Positions 9,888 to 20,868 of a DNA stretch of 64,000 bases are shown one piece after another (the stretch's first letter is position 1; each line of letters starts with the position of its first letter). A program made the translations under genes and the position numbers. The DNA comes from Ephydatia muelleri (lineage: Eukaryota > Porifera > Demospongiae > Spongillida > Spongillidae). The notes beneath the pieces are model-generated. The model saw only the letters and a list, made by a program, of their open reading frames with translations. It did no database searches and was not told the origin of the DNA. The stretch spans positions 5,329,585 to 5,393,584 of the forward strand of contig JABACO010000010.1 in assembly GCA_013339895.1 (NCBI GenBank), in the 5' to 3' direction.

Positions 9888-11335
9888 CTGAATGGAGAGA
9901 GAGTCACGTATGAGAGAACTACATGCCCCAAGTACATGTAACTCGATGTAGTGCTACAAGTGCTGCAAGTACTGTACTATACAACAATGCCAGCTTTATG
10001 CCACCATATATGGAAAGCCAGCTATATTTGGGGCAGGGGGTGCCATCTAGCTGGCACTGTTGTCTATCCCCACAAGTTATAAAATTGAATAAAGTAACAT
10101 GTGGATTAAAATTGTTAACCTTCCACAGATTAAAGACACTGCTTTTTTGGCTGCAACGATATTCAAAGGAGTTGTAGAGCATCTTAAAGAGAATAGCCTC
10201 CATGAAACATTGAAGACGTTGATAGCGTTTACCTTTTAGAAGTTATAACCATTTAAATGCAAAGGAATTTACATTTTATCATATATGGGTCATGACATTT
10301 TGTCGTGAACTGTTCCATATACAAATAAGATGTCACTTATATATTTATATTAAGGTGAGACCTGAGCCACGCTAATGATCTGGTCCATAGCCCTAGAAAC
10401 TCTCAAATAGAATAAAAAACTTTAACTTAGAATATCGTGAAAACCACGTTTCTTTGAGACATCCAGTGCACAGATATTGTATACAGCATCACACTACAGA
10501 TAGAATCCCAAACAAAATGTTAAGAGCGGAAGCTGTAGCGGAACTAAGGCAGTGCGATTGCGGGGATACATAAATGGTAAAAATGTGTAGCTTTATTCTA
10601 TGCAATAGAATAAAATAGAGGTGGACGCTAGTATAATTAATGCTTTTAAAGTGTAAGTGGCTTAACTGAAATGAGATTATAGTCAATTTTTAGAAATAGC
10701 TATTCAGCATTGGGTAATAATCACGCAGTATGTAGAATAACACGCTCAGCTATTATCCCTAGAAACCTGCAAATAGAAAAAAAAATAGAACAAAATTTTT
10801 CTAGGGATAGGTGATTGACAATTGATTTGATAGTCCAGAGAAGATTGTGCCTTCTGAATAGATCTGAGTGTAGCCTTACTGAACTAACGGAACCAAGTGA
10901 ATGGTTGTCGGTTGTTGCCGCCTCCCATGTCATGGAAGACAGTACATGTATGCATTACTACGCGTGTTCACATCACCCTTCGGTACCCACGCTGCTCTAA
11001 TAGCGTATTATAATGTTTTCCCACATTCGCTTGCTGAACTTCATTCCTGTCACGCCCACTCGGCTACGCTGCAGAGATGTTATAACTTAGCTCACATAGC
11101 ACGTGAACATGCACTACGCACTTGCATTGTTACCTGCCACACACCTACTTACTATACATTTGCACACACAAACATGCCACACACTCACACACACGCTTGT
11201 ACCATTTGAAGTGACTTCAAATGGGTTCTTATCTCTCACACTGTTTACAAAAAGCGTACTTGTGCATGAATGTACACACCTGTGCACACAATTGCATTGT
11301 TACATGTATGTAAATAGCCTGTACACGATATTCAT

Positions 11336-11339
<4 letters not shown>

Positions 11340-11388
<49 letters not shown>
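11340..11388. repeat. (CA)n microsatellite
   Basis: Pure CA run of about 49 bp within the foldback block; shorter CA runs occur at 12044-12060 and 12148-12170. Confidence 0.95.
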
Positions 11389-11393
<5 letters not shown>

Positions 11394-12134
11394 TACCGGG
11401 CTCTTGTACCACTTGCAGTGACTATGGGTTCTTATTTCTCACACTGTTTTCACAAAGCGTACATGTACATGAATGCACACACATGTGCGCACACTTGCAT
11501 TATTATGTAAATAGCCTGTACACCATATTCGTCACACACACATACACTCACACAGTTATACAAAGAATACATGTATCAAATATGCAACATGACGCGCTGA
11601 AGGCTTTTAAGTACCTACGTAATCATATCCCCATTTCCCATTTGGCATAACCTTTGCTTTACTTTGCTTTGTTTTTTATGCTACGTCCACTCAGCTTGTG
11701 TACCACTTGCAAAGAGTTAGGTCTCTTATTTCTTACAGCAGAATATGCGAGCATGACCTCACAGTAACTTTCACACTCTTATGCACGTGCACACATTGTG
11801 TAAATGTAACTGTATTCCTTTGGCAACTCTTCATATATGTGGAGTTCCCACGTGACTGGTTCTCTGTAGATCCTCCTTTGACTGTACATAGGTACATGTG
11901 CATGTAGCCGCATGTAGTGTCCCATACATCGTGTTTGTCCCCATAGATTGGTGGTCCTCATATCCCATAGGACTTTTTATGTAATGGGAGGCCATTGTGT
12001 CCCATTGTGTACTCTGTACATACATTCTACACTAGCACACATACACACACACACACACACTGTAGTGTGTACCAAAGAAGAACAGTATGCAATAGCACAT
12101 GCACAAGCCTTTCCTGTGAACTCACCACATGTAC

Positions 12135-12171
<37 letters not shown>

Positions 12172-12303
12172 TCACATACATGTACAGTACACTTGCATTG
12201 TTACACACATGAAATCTTGTGCAACACACAGACACTCATGTACAATACACTTGCACACACACATACTATGGCAAACATTAAACCTGTCTAATGATTGTAC
12301 ACA

Positions 12304-12304
<1 letters not shown>

Positions 12305-12360
<56 letters not shown>
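12305..12360. repeat. (CA)n microsatellite
   Basis: Pure CA run of about 54 bp in the left arm of the foldback; a TG run at 13561-13591 lies in the opposite arm. Confidence 0.95.
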
Positions 12361-12362
<2 letters not shown>

Positions 12363-13559
12363 AACACATGTACATTGCATGCAAGGTCTGTTCTGCTAAA
12401 CCTGTTCTCTGCATATGCACTTGCATTCTATCCATTGAACTGCTTGTACGCATGTTTAAGAGGCTGCTGATTCTATTCTCAATTTCTGTACGGGACTGAG
12501 CTTTTGTATTCATAGTGTGTCGCTCTCTATTGTTTTATGTGGCTGACAACTTCTCTATGTGCATGTGGGGCTCCCTTATGACAGGTTCTCTGTACATACA
12601 TGTATCATGCCACATGAGACTCACAACATCTTTCGCTGAGAAGGCACGTAACAATGTTTTCGTATTTCCTTAAAACTACATGTAGCTAACATTATTGTGT
12701 TCTTTATGATTCGCCCACTCCGTTTCTGTTCCACTGCAGTGAATTCCATCTCTTGGTTCTAACAACTAGATGTAGCTATAATGTTACAGTACTGTCTACC
12801 AAATTACTTTGCTGCAATACTATTCCCTCAGTACACTCATCTAGCACTCTGCACAAGTGCTTGGATTGACCTTCCGAGAAGGATTGGTACAGTTGTTTTA
12901 TTTCTGTCTATTTCTATCTATAGAGCTGGATAATGAAATCATTACTGTGTAAACTTACCACAGGCCCTGACCTACCACAATCTCCATTAATAGCTTAGGT
13001 GCAATAAAATTAATCACCATATAGCCCTTTCAACCTTTCCTTCAGCTCAATGTTGCATGTCGCATTACAATTGTATCTATGGTTGCATGCTGGGGAATTA
13101 AATGTCTCACAATAAGTACACACTACATGTACATATCCACTTAATGTGCTTCACCTCCAGCCATTGCAATACCCTATACACTCATTTACTCCCTGCATAC
13201 AACTAGTTTGAAATAGAACACTGTGCTGCACTGATGGAAAAGGATGTACTACACTGGTAAGAGGTTATTGTACCCCTATTTTGTTTTGGAAGGGCGATGT
13301 TCTTTACAGAATGGGCTATGGTGATGAATATGAATGTTCCTACCTATCAGTGCAGATTGTGGTAGGTCAGGGCCCATGGTAAGTTTACATAAATAAGCAA
13401 ATATTCATAATATTTGATTATGCCACACTGCAATGACCAAAAAGATAGCCTCAGCTGGACTCAAAGAAAAACACTTACACTGAGAGATACAGAAATTGAG
13501 AATAAGATCAGTGGCCGCATGAGCTGTTCAACAGAATAGACAGATTCAGAGAGACAGAT

Positions 13560-13595
<36 letters not shown>

Positions 13596-14589
13596 TGAGT
13601 GTGCATCATTTACATTAGTGAGTGATATATTTTTTACAGTGTGTGCGTGTGTCACCACTGTAAGGGTATGTATTATGTAAGCTGAAAACGATGAGAAATA
13701 AGAGGGCGAGTGGAACAAAAGCTGAGCATAGCAAACAAAAAGAAGTTTACCAAAGGCAGGACATACATGTATAATAATATGACATTCATTGTTTGGTGGG
13801 CAATTAGTTGGTTTGCCTCCACAAAAGCGCTGTCTATAAAAAGTAAACTGTGAATGAAGTGTTGATTGTTGCAACACTTAACACTCAATTTGTGGCCATC
13901 ACGGATGACTTCCTTAAAATGACAAAAAAATAATGAATGTCATATATGTCCTAAAACCCTGAAATGTTACATGTATGCCCAATAGGACAGTTTAGTTCAC
14001 ATCTTCTCAGAAAAGGGTGATGTGAGTGTGTAGAAGTTAAAGCCTTAAGCGTCTCATGTTGCATACATTATGCACAAAGAACCAGCCATAAGGGAGCTCC
14101 ACACGCAAGGAGTGAAGTTGTCAACTTCATGCAACGCTACAGAGGGGACAGGGTACAGAAAATGAATACATGCATAAAGCAGTTAAATGGAATGGAATGC
14201 ATGTGCATGTGCATTGAACTAGTTTAGCAGAAGACCTTATGTGTAATGTACATGTGTGTGTGGTGTGTGTGGTGTGGGCATGTGTGTGTGCAAAGATACA
14301 GTAGGTAGGTGTGTGGCAGGTAACAATGCAAGTGTGTAGTGCATGTTCACATGCTAAGTGTGAGCTGAAAACTGTGAGTTATAGCATCCTTGCAGTGTAG
14401 CTGAGTGGGCGTGACAGGAATGAAGTTTAGCAAGCAAATGCGGAAAGCTTTATAATACACTACTAGGGAAGGGTGGGTACCGAAGGGTGATGTGAGTGAG
14501 TAGGAAAAAAAATCCTTACACATGCCATGATGCATACTGCCTTTCATGATGTGGGAGGTGCAACCATTCACTTTGGTACGATTGTCATA

Positions 14590-14683
14590 CGAACTGATAC
14601 CTCATCTTCTTTGACCCATATAGCTACATGTATAGACGAACTGATACCTCATCTTCTTTGACCCATATAGCTACATGTATAGA
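14590..14683. repeat. Perfect 47-bp tandem duplication
   Basis: The unit beginning CGAACTGATACCTCATCTTC and ending TACATGTATAGA occurs twice with no difference, so the duplication is recent or a sequencing/assembly slip. Confidence 0.95.
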
Positions 14684-15321
14684 CTCAGACAATTAAAAAA
14701 ACAAAAACAAAATGTCAAAAAGTTGTGAATGGCTATACATGTAGCTTAGTTTAAGGTGGAGAATGGGTAGAGAATGGGCGGAACAAGGAAGTGATTAATA
14801 TTCATGTTGAATGGGAGAATGAACTCAGATTGCCTGCAATTAATAGCGCAAATCGAGCAAGAAATGTGCATTAACTTTGTACAGCTGTATCTCCGTAACA
14901 GATAGAGTACAAATTAATGAACAGAACAAAAATGAATGGGTATAGGCCCCTCTACATGTACTTATAAACTGAATTTTAATTAATTCCAGCTAAAAGTTAT
15001 GATGGGTTCATACCCTGTGAGGTATCGGATGTTGCAATACTGGCACTGAGCTAGTGCAAGACCCCAAACATATTTTACTGTAGAGAAATGGTGTAGTAAG
15101 AAGTGTAGAAAATAGGATGTTAATAGCGCTAACCATTCAGAAGTTATAACGGCAATGGATTATTATAACATTTTATAATATATTGGTCACGACATTGTGT
15201 CGTGAATTGTTCCATATGTGTTTCTGTGTTCATGTATAATAAATAAATAAAAATTATTCAAATCAGACAATAACAAATGGGCTCTTATGATGTTTATCTT
15301 ACCATACCTCCACTCCCTTAC

Positions 15322-15624
15322 CTCTACACCTAACACCAACATCCTCTCTGTTTTGCACTTCAATTGCATTGTCCAACAGAATGCATCCAGGGCCTGGACC
15401 AAAGTATGCCTTGCAAAGAGCCACAACACTGTTATCTGAGGAGTTGACACTTTGTAAGTACATGGCCACCTTGTGCACATTAGAAGGTCACCTACAGTTG
15501 AGGTAGAGATCCCTACACACCACCAAGGCACCCAGTTTGTTTGGTCTGTTGTTACAGCACACTTGTACTGTGCCCTCTGAAGGGTTGGACCCATTCAACA
15601 AGTTATTCGGACCATCAGTGCAAA
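15322..15624 (-). CDS. SRCR domain exon pair, first SRCR (left copy)
   Basis: The sequence starts after a TATTTCAG acceptor with CTDGPNNLLNGSNPSEGTVQ and VCCNN, and ends AYFGPGPGCILLDNAIEVQ with EDVGVRC, the SRCR start and end. The frame needs a 60-nt intron at 15495-15436 (GTAGGTG...CTCCTCAG); unspliced, it contains a TGA. The same 60 nt occurs at 52628-52687. The middle is short, lacking the usual WGTVCDD stretch, so the domain is atypical. Confidence 0.65.
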
Positions 15625-15913
15625 CTGAAATAGCAGATTTTGTAGTTTACAACTTATGCATACACTATATGAACAGCACTGTAATTTTGACCAACTGTGA
15701 CCACACAAATAACATTGGCATAACATAAGCTCAACATCAATCCATAACAACACACTATCCTCTGACCTCAAAATAGCACTGCAGACCTCACAAATCACAA
15801 TAAAAGAAGTATCAACAATGGGGATACAGTTACATGTACATGGCATCAATCCTAGACTAGCACAGGACCAGGTAAATGGCTCTGTAACGTACCTAGGTGT
15901 TGTGGTGAAGTAC

Positions 15914-16112
15914 CTGCCTCAACAACCATCACATCACCACACTGCTCCACCATTTGACCCTGTCCTTGGACCACTTCAATCATAGCTTCATCCATGCTAG
16001 CTTGCTCTCCTCCAACAGCAACATTGACAGCAACCATAGCCTGTTGGTCCAGGAGCTCATCCAGTGGCCTGGGGACCTGATCCATCAAACCAACAGGTGA
16101 CATTTCAACATC
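15914..16112 (-). CDS. Acidic linker exon upstream of SRCR (left copy)
   Basis: A 199-nt exon (acceptor ACTGTTGCAG, donor GGCAG|GTACT) reads DVEMSPVGLMDQVPRPLDEL then LDQQAMVAVNVAVGGEQASM. It enters in phase 0 and leaves in phase 1, which fits the phase-1 SRCR exon downstream. It is acidic and Met/Val/Gln-rich, without a recognised domain. The partner exon at 51994-52201 is 9 nt longer. Confidence 0.6.
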
Positions 16113-16663
16113 CTGCAACAGTGTGTCAGGAAGTTGAAAGGCACAGAGCAGTAACAGTACAGGGTGACATTAGAGGTTCAGCAGCAGGTTAATGTCTAAT
16201 GTTCTGGGCGTGTACAGTGGAGCACGTTTGTACATGTACAAGTACATCGTGGGTTACACAAAACAAGTTTTTTTTTGCGTCTCACCAGTTCAGCAATCTA
16301 GTGATGTTTGATTGTTTAGCCCAATGCATAAGTCCTTATCAGTTTGGACCGAAGCTTTGAAAGTAGCTAAGACCACCTGCTGGTCTTACAGCAGTACGTA
16401 ACACACACGCAGACACAGATTGAGAATCTTATTGGTTAAAGATAAGGACTTTAACTCCAAGTGGAATTCAACGCGCCACTTGGAGACAGGTCACATAATA
16501 TACAATACACTTCTGAGATGTGGAGAAAATAATTGAATAGCTCACCTCATCAGTACCATTTAGATTGTACATGTCTGTTTTTACCAATGCACAGACACAC
16601 ATACATGTACAAGGCAACAGACAAAACACAAGACGATGTCAGTGTGACATACATGTAACTCAC

Positions 16664-16765
16664 CTCATCAATATGGACATAAGCATGTTGGGATGGTTTG
16701 GTATGCATCTCTTCTTCCACTGGTAGGAGGGGAGGGGGGTGACTGTCTATCTGTGGCCTCACTCC
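16664..16765 (-). CDS. Proline-rich linker exon (left copy)
   Basis: A 102-nt phase 0-0 exon (acceptor TTTGTGTAG, donor GATGAG|GTGAGT) encodes GVRPQIDSHPPPLLPVEEEM and a His-rich end. The partner at 51434-51535 has the same length and splice sites and few replacements, which supports past coding function. Confidence 0.65.
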
Positions 16766-16853
16766 CTACACAAAGAGAAGTACACCTCCTTATCATGACA
16801 TACAGCCACATACACTGTAGTATAGTGTCTCTATGCATGCATGTACACTGTAC

Positions 16854-17081
16854 CTGTACTTGCTCATTGATACTGCTAGGCTCAAACATCATCAGGTTCC
16901 CAGTCTTAGGTTTGGCTTGTAGGACCAATCCATCTGCATGCCCATGTACATGAACACGTATGATGTCATTACAGATGTGTTTTCATTATGACATCATCAA
17001 AGTTCCACAGCACCTTTAAATGCATTGAAAGCTGCAAACTTGTGAACCAATTGAGAGATGTTGTATATCTTTCCTCTGAAC
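16854..17081 (-). CDS. Linker exon, frameshifted (left copy)
   Basis: This 228-nt exon begins VQRKD after the acceptor CCTCCATAG and ends SSINEQVQ before GTACAG. Relative to the open 225-nt partner at 51120-51344, the left copy has two extra bases early (GATATACAAC for GATACAAC) and one extra A later (ATGAAAACAC). The interval between is out of frame and reaches a TAA at 17018-17016. Confidence 0.55.
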
Positions 17082-17162
17082 CTATGGAGGTGGAATATAC
17101 AACGTAATATTAACCCTTTTACATACTGAACCTTAGCCATAGTACAAATGGCACAAATGTAC

Positions 17163-17246
17163 CTCATCAAGTCGTGCAAAGCTATGTTGGGTTAGTTTGA
17201 TAGCAGACCGCAGCTTTTCTTCTGCTAATGAATTGTTAGACATAGT
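17163..17246 (-). CDS. Short linker exon (left copy)
   Basis: An 84-nt phase 0-0 exon reads TMSNNSLAEEKLRSAIKLTQ and ends ARLDE before GTACATTT. It is predicted helical and charged. The partner at 50938-51021 has identical length and borders. Confidence 0.6.
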
Positions 17247-17310
17247 CTGATGTGTAAATATGGAGAGCAGTAATTGGAACCATGTACATGTCAAGTGTAT
17301 GTAGTCATAC

Positions 17311-17493
17311 ATGTGTATCCTCATTGTTGCCATTTTCAGTCTTCAAGTTCCCTGTCATGTATTTGTCTGGTGTATCAGATCCACCTCCACTGTCTTTGCA
17401 TGTCTTTGAGAATACTTTCTCTACAGCGTGGGTACTGAAGACTTCAATATGCTTGTTTGGTGACATTATCTTCTGTACTGTTTTTCCTGAATC
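17311..17493 (-). CDS. Linker exon (left copy)
   Basis: A 183-nt phase 0-0 exon (acceptor CCCTTTAG, donor CACAT|GTATGA) reads DSGKTVQKIMSPNKHIEVFS, then GGGSDTPDKYMTGNLKTENG. The partner at 50684-50869 is 186 nt and open. No known domain. Confidence 0.55.
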
Positions 17494-17816
17494 CTAAAGG
17501 GCACATGAATACAAAATCACTAACTGGAAAAGTAAAACAACTAATCCAAATTGATGGAATAAACTTTGCTTTATGTAAACAGTCTCTCTTAATGAAATAA
17601 TCACTGCACATTTCAAAAGGACCTCCATGGACACGCATGTAATGTACACTGTATACATGCATGTTCAGTACATGTAAATCCATTGTACAGTGGGCTCCTA
17701 TTAAGTTACACAGGTATAGACATCTGTGTGAAGTGTACATGTCCACATACAGTTATGTTTCCTACACAATTGCCACCAATAACATTTACATTAAATACTG
17801 AATGCTAATAACTAGC

Positions 17817-17964
17817 CTTTGGTAGTTTCTCGTTGATTTTTCCCTTCCCTGTCATTACACCTCCATTATCTTCCATCATCAAGGCAATTAAAGATTCCAT
17901 TTCATCAGTTCTTGCTAATGCCTCTGTCCTGATACCCTTAGGCTGGAATGCTAGTATCATGGCC
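17817..17964 (-). CDS. Module exon with candidate GC donor (left copy)
   Basis: After the acceptor TCATGCAG the phase-2 frame reads AMILAFQPKGIRTEALARTD and ends GKGKINEKLPK. No GT donor fits the phase-0 exon that follows, but CCAAAG|GCTAGT gives a phase-0 junction if the intron is GC-AG. Both copies keep this sequence. Read on without splicing, the frame ends at TAG (17807-17805), so a terminal exon is the alternative. Confidence 0.5.
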
Positions 17965-17969
17965 CTGCA

Positions 17970-19700
17970 TGACAGTAATAAACATCTCCACGTAATGAAC
18001 AACAGATTGCAAATGTATACAATACACTATTGTATGTACAACAGCCAAGCAGTAGGGTATAAATACAAGTGCATGTACATGTACATATTATGGTCCCCAA
18101 GGATGGTATTAAGTTATTGTCTTAATGTGTCTCATTTCTGAAACTTTTTGTTTATGAGTTGAGATTATTACTCTACTGTATGTAAGAATGCCAATATTAC
18201 ACATCGCTTACAAAGTCAAGTGATTCGTAAGTTATGAGGTTGAATGAGTTGACAAAAAAATGTAAACAATGCCATTTATCTTACTTGCGTTGTTGCATTA
18301 GTGACCATTTTTTAAATCATGCACAGCTGGCCAGTGCAAGCCTGCCATTGTGTGCATGCCCACAATGGCAGGCTTGTGCTGGCTTTTTTTTCTTCTGATT
18401 ATACAGTAACTATTCCACAGACTGTTAGTATATCATGACTGCAGACGGGAAGAGAGTGTCAACAGAAAACGCTACTACAATGCAGCTTAAAAGAAGCATA
18501 TGACACTTTAAAAGCATTCATCGTTATATAAATGTACAAAGGCTGAAAGAATGTACACTGTAGGGGCCAGTGGAGCACATTCTGAAGTGTGTGATTGCAC
18601 CCTACTCCAAAATACAAAACTGATGCTTATTGAAAAACACTACCTACTCTAAGTCAACAAACCATCATTGTTTAGCAGCAATCATGTGTACATGAACAGA
18701 TATACTGGCACAGATAAACTGCATGAACAGCTGCATACTGTTATGGATAATAATCAAGTGGACAGTGTTCAGTATCTTCTCTGAAAACTATACCTGCACT
18801 GCTCAAGATGCAGTACAGTCATAAGCAAATGTAACTATTCACTCCTTCCTATGTTATCATGCAAAATGAAGATGAGCATCTTCTGTACACAAATGTTATA
18901 CCAATATTATAGGTGAAGTACAGAACATGATACAATTGCTGTACACTTTTTTCAGATAGTTTTTTTTAATGGACACTTTTAAAAGGCTTTATGTTTCAGA
19001 TGGATGCGTTGTACAGTACAAAAATAGAAAAAAACATATATTAACCTCTGCCATCATGTGGTACTGTACAAAGTGGCGGTAAAACAGCTGTGGCTGGTGT
19101 GGCTGCCCCTGGTACCAAGACAGTTTCCAGCGACCTCATGGAAATCAAATATTAAATGCTAAGCAGTTATATAGTTTGTAATCAGTGAAATAGCCGAGAT
19201 GAGTTTCTGCTATGTAACCAGCAAAGAGTATGATGATGAGGCACAGTTGTTGCTTGCAAAGATTCGATCTATGCAAAATCGTATGTGGAGCATAAACTAT
19301 TTCATTGCATTAATTTATGCCAATCAATACAATAATCGTTGAAGTGAAACACTACTCCACCAGTACACAAAAGTATAAAAGCAAGTCATGAAATGCATTA
19401 CTCCCAATGTGTAAAACTATTCACCTACATACAGTGACCATGTACATGTACATTGTGTATTACTGCATCAATTTGAATTTAGAAACAATGTGTCATTTTC
19501 GAGCTGCATGTGCCTAAACTCACAGGTGTACTGCATACTTGGATTCTTCACAACATGCAATGTGCGCAAGCACATTAAAGCTGAATACAGTATACATTTG
19601 AAATGCTCATGTGGGTACTTGTGTGTACATGTGGGTACATGTGTGTACACAGCTCTGTACATTGACATACAGTGTAGTCACATGCAGTACACCAGTCGCA
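17970..19700. other. Intron-like region, no gene seen
   Basis: Non-coding between two left-copy exons. Apart from the hairpin at 18330-18383 it holds only short AT-rich and TACATGTA-containing sequence. Confidence 0.45.
18330..18383. repeat. 23-bp-arm hairpin
   Basis: GCCAGTGCAAGCCTGCCATT is followed after a short loop around GCATGC by its near-perfect complement, ending in a T run. A T run after a hairpin resembles a bacterial terminator, but in this eukaryotic intron it is more likely a foldback insertion. Confidence 0.8.
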
Positions 19701-19709
19701 AGGTCTTAC

Positions 19710-19785
19710 CGTGTACTATGAAGTAACGGGTACATGAAGAGTAGAAATTGCTCCCTACTGAGTCCATGTGAGGACTTACTGGTCC
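19710..19785 (-). CDS. Module A exon, beta type (left copy)
   Basis: A 76-nt exon (acceptor CACACAG, donor CACG|GTAAGA) reads, entering phase 1 and leaving phase 2, TSKSSHGLSREQFLLFMYPL then LHST. It is followed in phase by the exon at 17964. Its closest relative is the exon at 39336, although by gene order the expected partner is the one at 49198. Confidence 0.5.
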
Positions 19786-20151
19786 CTGTGTGTAGTGCAA
19801 GCAACAATAAAACAGTCAATAATGGCTAAATAGAAATAAAATACATGTAGAATCATGGCAAACAAATAATGCACCACAGTGTAGAAGCCACAACACTGAC
19901 AAGACAATAGTCCATTTTCTATTGCTTGATAGACTGTAAGGATAGGATATGCTGCCAAAAGGAATATAATAAAAGCTAATCTAGATACAGTAATTGTGTA
20001 CTTCGTCAAATACTCTGCACTACAGACATGTACATGTCATGAATCACATTGCATCCTTCAGCACTTGGCTTAAATAATTCTAGTCAATAATGCTGAGACT
20101 GAAGTTCACTGTAGACTGATAAATGTTCTTCACTATGCAATTGTTCCTTAC

Positions 20152-20276
20152 CTGTCAATAAACCTTCCATCTGTTCCATAATGACAACAGTTGAGGACTC
20201 TGTTTCATCTTTCTCTAGCACACCCTTCTTATCATGCTCCTTGATGATATCCAACAGTTCATGTAGTTCTTTGCTC
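20152..20276 (-). CDS. Module B exon (left copy)
   Basis: A 125-nt exon (acceptor CACACAG, donor ACAG|GTAAGG) enters in phase 2 and leaves in phase 1. It reads SKELHELLDIIKEHDKKGVL, then VVIMEQMEGLLTG: charged, helix-forming and leucine-rich. It joins the flanking A exons in phase. The exon at 40355 (IKELIHEFLLFDSLKST) is its counterpart. Confidence 0.6.
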
Positions 20277-20868
20277 CTGTGTGTGAAATGAATAACACTG
20301 ACCGCTAGAATACAAATACAAATACAACGTCATGTCAATAAATTAAAAGTATGACATCAGTGTTCCTACTGTGTTTGATATTTCGGTCAGCATGCAGGCA
20401 CACCATACTTGAATCAAATGTTCCATGTACATGTTATGCATTGTAGGATAATACTGTGAATTGAGCAATAAGTGGGTGTTTAATGTTTAACATATCCATA
20501 GTTATAGTTTGCATACCAAACCGCATAATTATTTTTTTTAACCCTGTGCCCCAATTGAAACGGGGAAAAAAACTGGCTAGTGTATAATTAGTTTTCCAAT
20601 GGAAGGAAGGGGTGTGGTTTTTTTAATGTTTATTAATGCAGTTTAGCTAAGCAAAAACAGCAATCCATGGATACTTTATGTAACTAACCAACACTGTGCT
20701 CTGTGAACGTACATATATATCTATAAACATCTTTGAAATCCATAAAAAAATATTCACATTTTAGCTCTATGTTGAACAATGATCTAAGAAAGGCATTGTT
20801 ACGTTAGATTATTGCAATATGCCCTTCTTTTTGCAATAAACTCTATTGGTCAAATATTATGCTAAGAT

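Larger units (their letters stand above)
10890..14580. repeat. Large imperfect foldback, about 3.7 kb
   Basis: 10890-11150 (containing CATCACCCTTCGGTACCCAC and CATTCCTGTCACGCCCACTC) is matched in reverse complement by about 14300-14578. Inner pairs continue inward: 12535-12620 with about 14000-14130, 12420-12500 with 13470-13540, and CCCTGACCTACCACAATC at 12963 with its complement near 13350. The symmetry centre is about 13 kb. CA tracts on one side face TG tracts on the other. Confidence 0.75.
10226..15216. mobile_element. Left-arm-specific 5 kb insertion block
   Basis: The right arm has only about 1 kb between the equivalent SRCR exons; the left has over 5 kb. Similar sequences of about 90 bp stand in direct orientation at both borders (about 10226-10318 and 15123-15216), each with AGAAGTTATAAC and ending (A/G)ACATT.TGTCGTGAA.TGTTCCATAT. 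Inside lies a large foldback (10890-14580) and several CA runs. No coding domain was recognised. The border repeats could be terminal repeats or a duplicated host sequence. Confidence 0.5.

Noticed and set aside
18330..18390. Hairpin plus T run resembling a rho-independent terminator
   Set aside because: The context is a eukaryotic intron; more likely a foldback insert.
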